A DNA stretch of 64,000 nt from Pseudomonas sp. ACM7 (GCF_004136015.1 NZ_CP024866.1:5828923-5892922); one strand, 5' to 3'; positions 1-8,158 are shown, numbered from the stretch's first letter. Notes: a model not told the origin generated them from the sequence alone. Translations and numbers: made by a program.

Positions 1-722
1 CCCTGGGCTTTGCCGCAATGGTGATCATCGGCACCGACCCGCAGTACTACGTTAATGGTGAAGTCGGCGGCGCCTTGATTGGCGGCGGCAACATGGTCGC
101 CATGCACCTGGCCAAAGCGGTCGGTGGCAACCTGTTCTTCGGTTTCCTCTCGGCCGTGGCCTTCGCCACCATTCTTGCGGTGGTCTCCGGGCTGGCCCTG
201 GCCGGTGCCTCGGCGATATCCCACGATCTCTACGCCACGGTGTTCAAGAAAGGCAAAGCCAGCCAGAAACAGGAAATGCGCGTGACCCGCATGGCCACCG
301 TGGGCCTGGGCATCATCGCGATTCTGCTGGGCATTCTGTTCGAGAAGATGAACGTCGCGTTCCTGGTGGGCCTGACCTTCGGCATCGCCGCATCGACCAA
401 CTTCCCGGTGCTGATCATGGCCATGTACTGGAAAGGCTTGACCACCAAAGGCGCGATCATCGGCGGTTTCGCCGGCCTGATCTGTGCGCTGGTGCTGGTG
501 ATCCTCTCGCCAGCCGTCTGGGTCACCGTGCTCGGCCATGCTCACGCGATCTTCCCGTACGACCACCCAGCGCTGTTCTCCATGCCGCTGGCGTTCTTCG
601 TGATCGTCGTGGTGTCGAAACTCGACCGCAGCGTGCGGGCCGACAAAGAGCGTGACGCTTACGCCGACCAGTTCGTTCGCGCCCAGACCGGCCTGGGTGC
701 CGCCAGCGCTTCCAGCCATTGA
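1..722 (+). CDS. actP: Cation/acetate symporter ActP, C-terminal part (5' end outside window)
   Basis: The frame is open from base 3, so the gene begins upstream of the window; about 239 C-terminal residues are present. The product is very hydrophobic, with about five membrane-spanning stretches, and keeps the sodium:solute symporter features of ActP: an early GTDPQYYVNGEVGG loop, the segment SGLALAGASAISHDLY and a charged cytoplasmic tail. ActP family members import acetate and similar short monocarboxylates with a cation across the inner membrane. The next gene is an acyl-CoA dehydrogenase, which fits a carbon-uptake context, but a 64-base gap with no visible terminator leaves co-transcription open. 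The family is clear; the exact substrate is inferred. Confidence 0.88.
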   Translation, partial: LGFAAMVIIGTDPQYYVNGEVGGALIGGGNMVAMHLAKAVGGNLFFGFLSAVAFATILAVVSGLALAGASAISHDLYATVFKKGKASQKQEMRVTRMATVGLGIIAILLGILFEKMNVAFLVGLTFGIAASTNFPVLIMAMYWKGLTTKGAIIGGFAGLICALVLVILSPAVWVTVLGHAHAIFPYDHPALFSMPLAFFVIVVVSKLDRSVRADKERDAYADQFVRAQTGLGAASASSH

Positions 723-786
723 TAGAGAGGGCACGGCCTGCTAAAGCGGCGCCGTGCCCATCGCACAACCTTTTGAGGTTCACGTT

Positions 787-2559
787 ATGCCCGAATTCAA
801 CGCCCCGCTGCGCGACATGCGCTTTGTGCTGCATGAAGTGTTCGACGCCCCGGCCCTGTGGGCACGCCTGCCGGCCCTGGCCGACAGTGTCGATGCCGCC
901 ACCGCTGACGCCATTCTTGAGGAGGCGGCCAAAGTCACCTCGCACCTGATTGCGCCATTGAATCGCAGCGGCGACGAGGAAGGCGCCCAGTGGGTCGATG
1001 GCCAGGTCAGCACGCCAATCGGTTTCAAACAGGCTTATGCCACCTACATCGAAGGCGGCTGGGTGGGTCTTTCCGGTAATGCCGATTTCGGCGGCATGGG
1101 CATGCCGAAGATGCTCGCCGTGCAGTTCGAAGAAATGCTCTACGGCGCCAACTCCAGTTTCGCCCTGTATTCAGCGTTGAGTTCCGGTGCCTGCCTGGCA
1201 CTGGATGCCCACGCCAGCGACACCCTGAAAAACCTCTACCTGCCGCCGATGTACGAAGGCCGCTGGGCCGGTTCCATGTGCCTGACCGAGGCCCACGCCG
1301 GCACCGATCTGGGGATTATCCGCACCCGCGCCGAACCTCAGGCCGACGGCAGCTTCAGCATCACCGGCAGCAAGATCTTCATCACCGGTGGCGATCAGGA
1401 CCTGACCGAAAACATTGTCCATCTGGTGCTGGCCAAACTGCCGGACGCACCGGCGGGGCCGAAAGGCATCTCACTGTTCGTAGTGCCCAAAGTACTGGTC
1501 AATGCCGACGGTTCCCTCGGCGATGCCAACGCCGTGAGTTGCGGATCGATCGAACACAAAATGGGCATCAAGGCCTCGGCCACCTGTGTGATGAACTTCG
1601 ACGGCGCCAGCGGCTGGCTGGTTGGCGAGGCCAACAAAGGCCTGGCGGCGATGTTCACCATGATGAACTACGAGCGCTTGTCCATCGGCATTCAGGGCAT
1701 TGGCTGCGCCGAAGCGTCCTATCAGAGCGCCGTGGCTTACGCCCGTGAACGTGTGCAGAGCCGCGCGCCGAGCGGTGCTATTGCTCCGGACAAAGTGGCT
1801 GACCCGATCATCGTCCACCCCGATGTGCGTCGCATGCTGCTGAGCATGAAAGCCATGACCGAGGGCGGCCGTGCGTTCGCCAGTTATGTCGGGCAGCAAC
1901 TGGACCTGGCGAAGTTTTCCGCTGACGACAAGGAGCGCGACAGCGCGCAAACCCTGGTTGCGCTGCTGACGCCAGTGGCCAAGGCGTTTTTCACCGACAC
2001 CGGCCTGGAAAGCTGCATCAACGGCCAGCAAGTGTTCGGCGGCCATGGCTATATCCGTGAATGGGGCCAGGAACAATTGGTCCGTGACGTGCGCATCGCG
2101 CAGATCTACGAAGGCACCAATGGCATTCAGGCCCTGGACCTGCTCGGACGCAAAGTGTTGGCCGATAACGGCGTCGCGCTGCGCCAGTTCACCGGCGAGA
2201 TCCGTCATTTCGCCCATCAGCCTGACGCGCCCTACTCCGCTCAACTGTTCGATGCCGTACAGCGTCTGGAAGACCTGAGCGACTGGCTGCAGGATCAGGC
2301 TACGACCAACCGCAACGAAATCGGTGCCGCTTCGGTGGAGTATTTGCACCTGTTCGGCTACGTCGCCTACGCCTGGCTTTGGGCGCGCATGGCTCAGGTT
2401 GCCAAGCAAAAGCTGCACGAAGACGAAGGGTTTTATGGCGCGAAAATCGCCACCGCCGACTTCTATATCCACCGCCTGCTGCCGCGCATTTTGAGTCTGG
2501 AGCAATCCATCCGCGCAGGCAGTGCCTCCTTGTTTGGCCTGAGCGCCGAACAGTTCTAA
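787..2559 (+). CDS. Acyl-CoA dehydrogenase, large (~590 aa) DmdC/FadE-like type
   Basis: This 590-residue flavoprotein should oxidise an acyl-CoA to the 2,3-enoyl-CoA. The FAD/substrate segment MCLTEAHAGTDLG lies near residue 165, and the catalytic-base region IYEGTNGIQALDLLGRK places the probable catalytic Glu at residue 442. It is about 200 residues longer than classical short-chain dehydrogenases and has the extra C-terminal helical domain of the 3-methylmercaptopropionyl-CoA dehydrogenase (DmdC) group. The start at 787 is chosen because GAGG lies about 9 bases upstream and MPEFNAPLRDMRF is the usual beginning; an in-frame ATG at 754 has poorer support. The substrate cannot be read from the sequence; many Pseudomonas paralogues are annotated only generically. 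Confidence 0.85.
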   Translation: MPEFNAPLRDMRFVLHEVFDAPALWARLPALADSVDAATADAILEEAAKVTSHLIAPLNRSGDEEGAQWVDGQVSTPIGFKQAYATYIEGGWVGLSGNADFGGMGMPKMLAVQFEEMLYGANSSFALYSALSSGACLALDAHASDTLKNLYLPPMYEGRWAGSMCLTEAHAGTDLGIIRTRAEPQADGSFSITGSKIFITGGDQDLTENIVHLVLAKLPDAPAGPKGISLFVVPKVLVNADGSLGDANAVSCGSIEHKMGIKASATCVMNFDGASGWLVGEANKGLAAMFTMMNYERLSIGIQGIGCAEASYQSAVAYARERVQSRAPSGAIAPDKVADPIIVHPDVRRMLLSMKAMTEGGRAFASYVGQQLDLAKFSADDKERDSAQTLVALLTPVAKAFFTDTGLESCINGQQVFGGHGYIREWGQEQLVRDVRIAQIYEGTNGIQALDLLGRKVLADNGVALRQFTGEIRHFAHQPDAPYSAQLFDAVQRLEDLSDWLQDQATTNRNEIGAASVEYLHLFGYVAYAWLWARMAQVAKQKLHEDEGFYGAKIATADFYIHRLLPRILSLEQSIRAGSASLFGLSAEQF

Positions 2560-2621
2560 CGATTGAACCGCACGCGGCGCCACGCTCCTGTCTTTTCGGC
2601 GTTCGCGTTTTTTATCGATAA

Positions 2622-2644
2622 GCCCTCGCCCACCTGGCGAGGGC
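2622..2644. other. Hairpin between acyl-CoA dehydrogenase and porin genes
   Basis: A perfect 9-bp inverted repeat (GCCCTCGCC / GGCGAGGGC) with a 5-base loop sits in the 128-base gap. No T-run follows on either strand, so it is not a standard intrinsic terminator. It may act as an mRNA-stabilising or weak termination structure ahead of the porin gene. Confidence 0.5.
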
Positions 2645-2687
2645 CGTGGGACCTGTCTTTCCATAATAAAAACAAAGGGGCTTCACC

Positions 2688-3956
2688 ATGGACCGCAACA
2701 CCCGCACCCTCGCTACCCGACTGTTGCTGGCCGGCGGCGTCATCAGCCTCTCGGCCCCCGCCGCTGCTGACTTCGTCAAAGACAGCAAGGCCAGCCTTGA
2801 GCTGCGCAACTTCTATTTCAACCGTGACTATCGCCAGGACAACGCCGCCCAATCCAAACAAGAGGAATGGGCACAGGGCTTCCTGCTGCGCTATGAATCG
2901 GGATTCACCGACGGTTTGATCGGTGTCGGTTTCGATGCCATTGGACTGGTCGGCGTCAAGCTCGACTCCAGCCCTGATCGCGCAGGCTCCGGCCTGCTCA
3001 AACGCCACCGCGACACGAGTAAAGGTGCTCAGGACGAGTACGGCGAACTGGGCCTGACCGCCAAAGTGCGGGCTTCAAAAAGTACGCTGAAACTCGGCAC
3101 GCTGCTGCCGAAACTGCCGACGATACTGGCCAACGATTCACGGCTGTTGCCACAAACCTTCAAGGGCGGTCAGTTGACGTCGCTGGAACTCGAAGGCCTG
3201 ACCGTGGATGCCGGGCGACTGACCCAGGTCAATCAGCGCGACTCCTCGGACTACGAGGACATGGGCATCACCCGGACCGGCGCCAAAGGCATCATCACGC
3301 GTCATGCCGACAGCGACAGCTTCGATTTCGCCAGCCTGAACTACAAATGGACCAGCAACCTCGCCACCGGTTACAGCTACGGCCATCTCGACAACTTCTA
3401 CAGCCAGCACTTGGTCAACCTGACCTATGTGTTGCCGGTGACGACCGGCCAGTCGCTGAAGACGGATCTGCGCTTCGCCCGCTCCACGGACGACGGTGGC
3501 AGCAATGTCGATAACAACGCCATCGGCGCGATGTTCACCTACTACCTTGGCGGGCATGCGTTGGGCCTGGGTTACCAAGGTATGAGCGGCGACACCGGCT
3601 ACGCCTACGTCAACGGCACCGATGCCTTCCTGGTGAACTTCGTGCAGATCGGCGACTTCGCCAGCAAGGACGAAAAGTCCTGGCAGGCTCGCTACGACTA
3701 CAACTTTGCGGCCATTGGCGTTCCGGGGCTGACGTTCATGACCCACTACCTCACCGGCGACAATATCGATCTGGGCGGCAATCGTCCGGAAGGTAAGGAA
3801 TGGGAGCGTGATACCGACATCGGTTATGTCGTGCAGAGCGGGCCGCTGAAGAATGTCGGGGTGAAATGGCGTAACGCGACGGTGCGCTCGACCAATTTCG
3901 GCAGCGACCTGGATGAAAACCGTTTGATCGTCAGCTACACCTTGCCGATCTGGTAA
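2688..3956 (+). CDS. OprD-family outer-membrane porin
   Basis: The product is 422 residues with a signal peptide (about 1-27, ending APAAA) and then the OprD hallmark start DFVKDSKASLELRNFYFNRDY. The rest is alternating amphipathic strands with many Tyr, Asp and Gly residues, ending YTLPIW, as expected for an 18-strand outer-membrane barrel. OprD/OccK porins in Pseudomonas pass small carboxylates or basic amino acids. A clear AAAGGGG ribosome site precedes the ATG. The gene follows an acyl-CoA dehydrogenase and a symporter gene on the same strand, suggesting uptake of an organic acid, but the substrate is inference. Confidence 0.88.
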   Translation: MDRNTRTLATRLLLAGGVISLSAPAAADFVKDSKASLELRNFYFNRDYRQDNAAQSKQEEWAQGFLLRYESGFTDGLIGVGFDAIGLVGVKLDSSPDRAGSGLLKRHRDTSKGAQDEYGELGLTAKVRASKSTLKLGTLLPKLPTILANDSRLLPQTFKGGQLTSLELEGLTVDAGRLTQVNQRDSSDYEDMGITRTGAKGIITRHADSDSFDFASLNYKWTSNLATGYSYGHLDNFYSQHLVNLTYVLPVTTGQSLKTDLRFARSTDDGGSNVDNNAIGAMFTYYLGGHALGLGYQGMSGDTGYAYVNGTDAFLVNFVQIGDFASKDEKSWQARYDYNFAAIGVPGLTFMTHYLTGDNIDLGGNRPEGKEWERDTDIGYVVQSGPLKNVGVKWRNATVRSTNFGSDLDENRLIVSYTLPIW

Positions 3957-3960
3957 GTAG

Positions 3961-4056
3961 ATCAAGAGATCGCAGCCTGCGGCAGCTCCTACGGGGTACG
4001 CATTCCTTCTGTAGGAGCTGCCGAAGGTTCGGGCCGCGTTCGGACGATCTTTTGAT
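3961..4056. repeat. REP doublet (REPIN), GTAGGAGCTG family
   Basis: Two facing REP units (about 3967-3992 and 4011-4056) with GATCGCAGCC...AGCTCCTAC and its inverse form an imperfect hairpin downstream of the porin gene. The right arm is longer and contains an inserted GGTTCGGGCCGCGTTCGG segment, so this copy has drifted. Other copies of this family lie at 25554, 38052 and 48054. Confidence 0.8.
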
Positions 4057-4151
4057 TCTGCCCTTAGCCCCTCCCTCCCAACACCAAACCGCTTCAGTGG
4101 CCAGAGTAGGTTAAGATGCCTGCAAACCAGGCCCGCCGCGAGACGCCCCGC

Positions 4152-4664
4152 ATGACTGATACCACCCCCCGCCTGATCAAGAAGTACCCCAATCGCCGAC
4201 TGTATGACACCCACACCAGCAGTCATTTGACGCTGGCGGACATACGCCAGTTGGTGGTCGACAAAATTGCCTTTCAGGTGGTCGATGCCAAGAGCGGCGA
4301 GGACCTGACGCGCAGCATCCTGCTGCAAGTGATTCTGGAAGCCGAAAGCGGCGGTGAGCCCATCTTCACCACCGAAATGCTGCTGGGGGTTATCCAGTTC
4401 TACGGCCCTTATCAGGGCGTACTCGGCAGTTACCTGGACAAGAGCATCCAGACAGTCATCGACATCCAGTCCCAGACCGGCGCGCAATCGTCCGAAGCCT
4501 GGAGCGACTTCATGCATCAACAGGCCCCGGTGATGCAGGACCTGATGCGCCAATATGTCGACCAATCCAAGGCGTTGTACCTCAATACCCAGAACCTGTT
4601 CGGCATGTTTGGCGGTAAACCCGGCACCGATAACGGGCCGAAAAAAAATGGCGATGGGGAATAA
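4152..4664 (+). CDS. phaR: Polyhydroxyalkanoate synthesis repressor PhaR
   Basis: The 170-residue product opens with the PHB/PHA accumulation regulator DNA-binding domain: LIKKYPNRRLYD at residues 8-19, then LTLADIRQLV. A second helical region follows, which in this family senses PHA granules. PhaR represses phasin genes until polymer appears and then binds the granule. Here it sits next to the phasin gene, facing it tail to tail, inside a complete PHB locus. The start at 4152 gives the usual short N-terminal extension; an in-frame ATG at 4116 has a better Shine-Dalgarno (AGTAGG) and would add 12 residues, so the start is uncertain. Its 3' end contains the phasin terminator on the other strand. 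Confidence 0.88.
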   Translation: MTDTTPRLIKKYPNRRLYDTHTSSHLTLADIRQLVVDKIAFQVVDAKSGEDLTRSILLQVILEAESGGEPIFTTEMLLGVIQFYGPYQGVLGSYLDKSIQTVIDIQSQTGAQSSEAWSDFMHQQAPVMQDLMRQYVDQSKALYLNTQNLFGMFGGKPGTDNGPKKNGDGE

Positions 4665-4677
4665 ACCCATCGCCATT
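4647..4677 (-). terminator. Intrinsic terminator of the phasin gene, overlapping the end of phaR
   Basis: A perfect 12-bp stem (AATGGCGATGGG / CCCATCGCCATT) with a 7-base loop is followed, on the minus strand, by a run of eight T. It therefore terminates the minus-strand phasin transcript. The stem lies across the last codons and stop of phaR on the opposite strand. Confidence 0.88.
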
Positions 4678-4699
4678 GGTGCCGCTTACTTGATGCGAC

Positions 4700-5269
4700 T
4701 TACTTGTTACCGCTGGTAGCCTTGGCGCTTGCTTCTGGAGCAGCTTTGGTGGCCGCGGCAGTCGCTGCGTCGAAACCACTCTGAGCCACATCGGCAGCCT
4801 GTTTTACGGCTTTCTGTGCGCTTTCGAACACAGTACCGGCATTCGCCAGGCTCGACTTGAACGCTGCCACAACAGGCTCGGAGCCGGCCGGTGCATTCTT
4901 GCTGATGGCTTCAACGAACTCTTGCACCTGTTGGGTGCCCGCTTCGACTTGACTCGAGGTCAGTTTGGCGATGTCCGACTGAGTACCGACGATCAGCGCT
5001 TGGACCTGACGGTTGAATTCAGCTAGACGTTCAGTCTGTGCACTTGGCTGGGTGAAAGAAGCCTGAAGCTCGGCGAAACCTTGTGGATCACGGACGGCCA
5101 GCAGCTTGCGAACACCTTCGAAGTGCTCTTCGGTGGAGTCGCGCAGTGCCTTGAACTGCAACTGGCTGAGCTGTTCAACGCTGGCGAAGACTTTGCCGCT
5201 GATTTGCTGCAAAAGATCGAGGTTGGCTTTCTGAGCGGTTTGCAGTTTTTCCGAATTGAAAAAAGACAT
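4700..5269 (-). CDS. phaP: Phasin family protein (PHA granule-associated)
   Basis: The 189-residue protein is rich in Ala, Gln and Lys, almost wholly helical and without cysteine, beginning MSFFNSEKLQTAQKANLDLL as phasins do. A central region (ALIVGTQSDIAKLTSSQVEAG) and an alanine/lysine-rich tail (KAAPEASAKATSGNK) follow. Phasins coat polyhydroxyalkanoate granules, control their number and size, and can activate the synthase. It is divergent from the DUF3141 gene and convergent with phaR. A promoter with two inverted 15-bp motifs lies just upstream, consistent with repression by PhaR. Confidence 0.88.
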   Translation of the reverse strand: MSFFNSEKLQTAQKANLDLLQQISGKVFASVEQLSQLQFKALRDSTEEHFEGVRKLLAVRDPQGFAELQASFTQPSAQTERLAEFNRQVQALIVGTQSDIAKLTSSQVEAGTQQVQEFVEAISKNAPAGSEPVVAAFKSSLANAGTVFESAQKAVKQAADVAQSGFDAATAAATKAAPEASAKATSGNK

Positions 5270-5349
5270 GCTTGAATCTCCTGGTACTGGAAGGCCCTGA
5301 TGGACCTGAGGACGCGATAGCGATCCGGCCAGTCATCGCGTTAGCCTTG

Positions 5350-5378
5350 ATATTGCAGTGCACAAAACTATTTGGCAA
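5350..5378 (-). promoter_or_regulatory. Predicted sigma-70 promoter of the phasin gene
   Basis: On the minus strand TTGCCA (5378-5373) and CAATAT (5355-5350) are separated by exactly 17 bases, about 80 bases upstream of the phasin start. The spacer and the edge of the -10 box are covered by a 15-bp motif at 5353-5367, so a protein bound there would block transcription. The start site itself is not demonstrated. Confidence 0.55.
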
Positions 5379-5400
5379 CGTCTATTTTTGTGCGGTGCAA
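5353..5400. promoter_or_regulatory. Pair of inverted 15-bp motifs, candidate PhaR operators
   Basis: TTGCAGTGCACAAAA at 5353-5367 recurs in inverted orientation at 5386-5400 (TTGCACCGCACAAAA on the minus strand), matching 13 of 15 bases. The centres are 33 bp apart, about three helical turns. The first covers the phasin promoter spacer; the second lies between the phasin -35 and the DUF3141 -35. PhaR proteins of other bacteria bind TGC-rich sites near phasin promoters, so PhaR is the natural candidate, but binding is inferred. Confidence 0.5.
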
Positions 5401-5408
5401 AATAAACT

Positions 5409-5437
5409 TTGCTCATGCCCTCCCTATTCGCTATAAA
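5409..5437 (+). promoter_or_regulatory. Predicted sigma-70 promoter of the DUF3141 gene
   Basis: TTGCTC (5409-5414) and TATAAA (5432-5437) are separated by 17 bases, about 90 bases upstream of the DUF3141 start. The inverted motif at 5386-5400 ends 8 bases before the -35 box, so the same regulator could control this gene and the divergent phasin gene. Confidence 0.55.
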
Positions 5438-5524
5438 CTCCAGGCTATCGAACGGCCGGCCTAGTCCTCTTTAACTAAAGGGTTCAGATGCGCAGGTTGC
5501 CATGCATAGCGTCAGGAGATCACG

Positions 5525-8134
5525 ATGGGTCAGGAAGTTAATATTGCGCTGCAAGATGAAAAGCTCTCCGAACCCGCCGGCTTGTTCGAGCACCTCAATC
5601 ATCTACAACGACTTAATACCCGTAACGTCCTCGACGCCGTGCAGAAGCGCCAGGCAAAAACCTTCGCGCCTTTAAGCCTTGGGCAACTCCGACAGCCAAC
5701 GCCTGCTGACTGGCAGGAATACTTCACGGACCTCGGCCAACGCAGCGTGTTGTTTTGGGACACCTTGCGTCAGCGCGGCGACAACACCCTGGCCCACGAA
5801 CGCGCCGGGTATCCGCTGCTGCTCAAGTTCAATCATGAAACGCTGGTCGCCGGTGAAGACCTGCCTCGCCCGGTCAATTACTCGTTGTTGCAAATCCTCG
5901 GCGGTCCCGGACAACAGATCGACAGCAAAAAACAGCCGGTGATCATCATTGACCCACGCGGCGGCCACGGCTCGGGGATCGGCGGTTTCAAACAGGATTC
6001 GGTCATCGGCGAGAGCCTGAGAGCCGGCCACCCGACCTACTTCGTCTCCTTCAGCCACTCGCCCCGCCCTGGGCAAACCCTCGCCGATATCAGCGAAGCC
6101 CAGGCGCGGTTCATCGAAGTCGTCAGCGCCCGACATCCCGACAGCACCAAACCCGTGGTAATCGGCAACTGCCAGGCGGGCTGGGCCTTAATGGGCCTCG
6201 CGGCCACCCGGCCGGAGCTGCCGGGGCTGATCATCGTCAACGGTGCGCCGTTGTCGTATTGGGCCGGCGTCAATGGCCGCAATCCGATGCGCTACACCGG
6301 CGGTTTGCTGGGCGGTGGCTGGATGGCGCGCCTGGGAAGCGACCTTGGTAATGACCGTTTCGACGGCACCTGGCTGGTCAGCAATTTCGAAAACCTGGAC
6401 CCGGCCAACACCTATTGGGGCAAGTACTACCACTTGTTCAGCGAAGTCGACAGCGAGGCCGCACGCTTTCTGGATTTCGAACGCTGGTGGGGCAGCCCGA
6501 CCCTGCTCAATGGCGAAGAGATCGAGATGATTGTCGACGACCTGTTCATCGGCAATCGGCTGTCCGGCGGCCTCGGTCGCAAGAGCAGCGGGCTTGATCT
6601 CAAGCTGATCGAAGTGCCGGTGGTGGTGTTCTGCTCGTATGGCGACAACATCACCCCCCCGCAACAGGCACTGGACTGGATCTCCGACGTCTATCCAAGC
6701 GATCTCGCGTTGCAAAATGCCGGACGCACCATCGTGTACCTGCGGCACGCGAGCATCGGTCACCTGGGCATCTTCGTGTCCGGTGAAGTGGCGCGGCGCG
6801 AGCACCGTGAATTGCTCGGTGCGGTCGATGCGATCAATGCGCTGTCAGCCGGGCTGTATGAAATGCTGATCGAAGACCTGCCGGAGAATTCGGCGACGCC
6901 GTATGCCGTGCGTTTCGAACGCCGGCGTATCGCCGACATCCATGGCCAGGTGCAGCCGCCCCGTGATGACGATCGCGAATTTGCGCTGGTCCAGCGCGCG
7001 TCCGACATCAACAACAGTGTGTACGACGAATTCATACGCCCGTGGTTGCGCCAGCTGATCAACGAACCGAGCGCCGAAATGCTGCGCAGGGCGCACCCTT
7101 TCCATCAGCAACAAGTGGCCTGGAGCAGTTTGAACCCGGCGCTTTGGTGGCTGGCAGGCAGTGCCGCCCAAGTGAGCAAGGATCGCCATCCCGCCAGCCA
7201 GAACAACCCGTTGCTGGTCTGGCAGGAACTGCTTTCCAACCAGGTGCAGGACGCCTTGAACGGCTATCGGGATCTGCGCGATGCGGCTCAGGAAATGTGT
7301 TTCTACGGCGTGTATGGCGTACTCAATAGCCTCACCGGCAATGCACCCGGGCGAAATTTGCAGGAACATGCCGAGCAGCACGACAAGGCTTTGATCGAGC
7401 GCTTGCAGGATGCCCTGCCCCTTGGCGGCCTGATGGAAGCCTTGATACGGATCCTGTTCCTGCTGGGCCGCGACAGCGACACGTCGGGCAAGGAAAGCGT
7501 CGAAAAATTGATCCTGCAACTGCAGGTGCTGCTCCAGGACTACAGTGCCAAACCGCTTGATTTGCGCGAAACCCTGCGCCTGCAAAAACTGCTGGTCGCC
7601 ACCCATCCGCAAGAAAGCCTGCACAGCCTGCCCTTGATGCTTGCCGAGGTCGAAGAGCGCCAGCAAGTGCTGGCGGCCGTCGCCAATTTGCTGCCGGAAC
7701 TGCTGACCAGCGGCGCAGACAACCCCTTCTGGCGTGAGCTGCACACGCTGCTGGACGTGCCGCTGCCGGGTTTCAGCCTGACCCAACCACCCGGTGAATC
7801 CGATGCCATCGAAGAGAAAGTCCCGGCGATAGCTCCAGAGACGGTCAAGCAGGAAGCCCCAGTGGTCATCCCTGAGCCAATCAAGCAGAAAGCCCCGGCG
7901 GTAACCCCAGAGCCAATCAAACAGAAAACCCCAGCGGTAATCCCCGAACCAATCAAACAGAAAACCCCAGCGGTAATCCCCGAGCCAATCAAACAGAAAA
8001 CCCCAGCGGTAATCCCCGAGCCAATCAAGCAGGAAAAAACCGCAGTGACCCCTGACCCCGTCGCCAAGGTTGCGAGTCCAGTGCGCAAACCTGCCAAGGG
8101 CAAGAAAGGCGTGAAAAAACCTCCGGTGAAATAA
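5525..8134 (+). CDS. DUF3141 protein, PhaC-like alpha/beta-hydrolase fold with repeat-rich C-terminus
   Basis: This is an 869-residue cytoplasmic protein with no signal peptide. Residues about 80-430 look like an alpha/beta hydrolase: IIIDPRGGHG, a nucleophile elbow GNCQAGW (Cys216), YGDNITPP (Asp374) and IGHLGIF (His413). The elbow nucleophile is Cys, as in PHA synthases, and the Cys-Asp spacing (158) nearly equals that in PhbC of this locus (159). Residues 430-760 are helical. Residues 774-845 are six 12-residue repeats of the type IKQKTPAVIPEP, followed by a Lys/Pro-rich tail. Some DUF3141 members carry automatic PHA-synthase labels, but I know of no settled function. Position beside phasin, PhaR and PHB genes argues for a granule role. 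The start has a GGAG ribosome site. Confidence 0.8.
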   Translation: MGQEVNIALQDEKLSEPAGLFEHLNHLQRLNTRNVLDAVQKRQAKTFAPLSLGQLRQPTPADWQEYFTDLGQRSVLFWDTLRQRGDNTLAHERAGYPLLLKFNHETLVAGEDLPRPVNYSLLQILGGPGQQIDSKKQPVIIIDPRGGHGSGIGGFKQDSVIGESLRAGHPTYFVSFSHSPRPGQTLADISEAQARFIEVVSARHPDSTKPVVIGNCQAGWALMGLAATRPELPGLIIVNGAPLSYWAGVNGRNPMRYTGGLLGGGWMARLGSDLGNDRFDGTWLVSNFENLDPANTYWGKYYHLFSEVDSEAARFLDFERWWGSPTLLNGEEIEMIVDDLFIGNRLSGGLGRKSSGLDLKLIEVPVVVFCSYGDNITPPQQALDWISDVYPSDLALQNAGRTIVYLRHASIGHLGIFVSGEVARREHRELLGAVDAINALSAGLYEMLIEDLPENSATPYAVRFERRRIADIHGQVQPPRDDDREFALVQRASDINNSVYDEFIRPWLRQLINEPSAEMLRRAHPFHQQQVAWSSLNPALWWLAGSAAQVSKDRHPASQNNPLLVWQELLSNQVQDALNGYRDLRDAAQEMCFYGVYGVLNSLTGNAPGRNLQEHAEQHDKALIERLQDALPLGGLMEALIRILFLLGRDSDTSGKESVEKLILQLQVLLQDYSAKPLDLRETLRLQKLLVATHPQESLHSLPLMLAEVEERQQVLAAVANLLPELLTSGADNPFWRELHTLLDVPLPGFSLTQPPGESDAIEEKVPAIAPETVKQEAPVVIPEPIKQKAPAVTPEPIKQKTPAVIPEPIKQKTPAVIPEPIKQKTPAVIPEPIKQEKTAVTPDPVAKVASPVRKPAKGKKGVKKPPVK
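7844..8059 (+). repeat. Six in-frame 36-bp tandem repeats inside the DUF3141 gene
   Basis: Six 36-bp units begin at 7844, 7880, 7916, 7952, 7988 and 8024. The three central units (7916-8023) are virtually identical and encode IKQKTPAVIPEP; the outer ones have diverged (VKQEAPVVIPEP, IKQKAPAVTPEP, IKQEKTAVTPDP). The near-identity of the central copies suggests recent expansion by slippage or recombination, and copy number probably varies between strains. Confidence 0.93.
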
Positions 8135-8158
8135 CGTTGAACGCTGACGAGGACCGCG

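Noticed and set aside
1471..2664. Minus-strand open frame of about 400 codons inside the acyl-CoA dehydrogenase gene
   Set aside because: Arises from high GC third positions on the coding strand; the composition is not protein-like.
3138..4676. Minus-strand frame of about 510 codons across the porin and phaR genes
   Set aside because: It spans two unrelated plus-strand genes and a REPIN, and has no domain.
7844..8059. Short direct repeats considered as a CRISPR array
   Set aside because: Units are contiguous with no spacers, in frame, and encode a protein linker; no cas genes are nearby.
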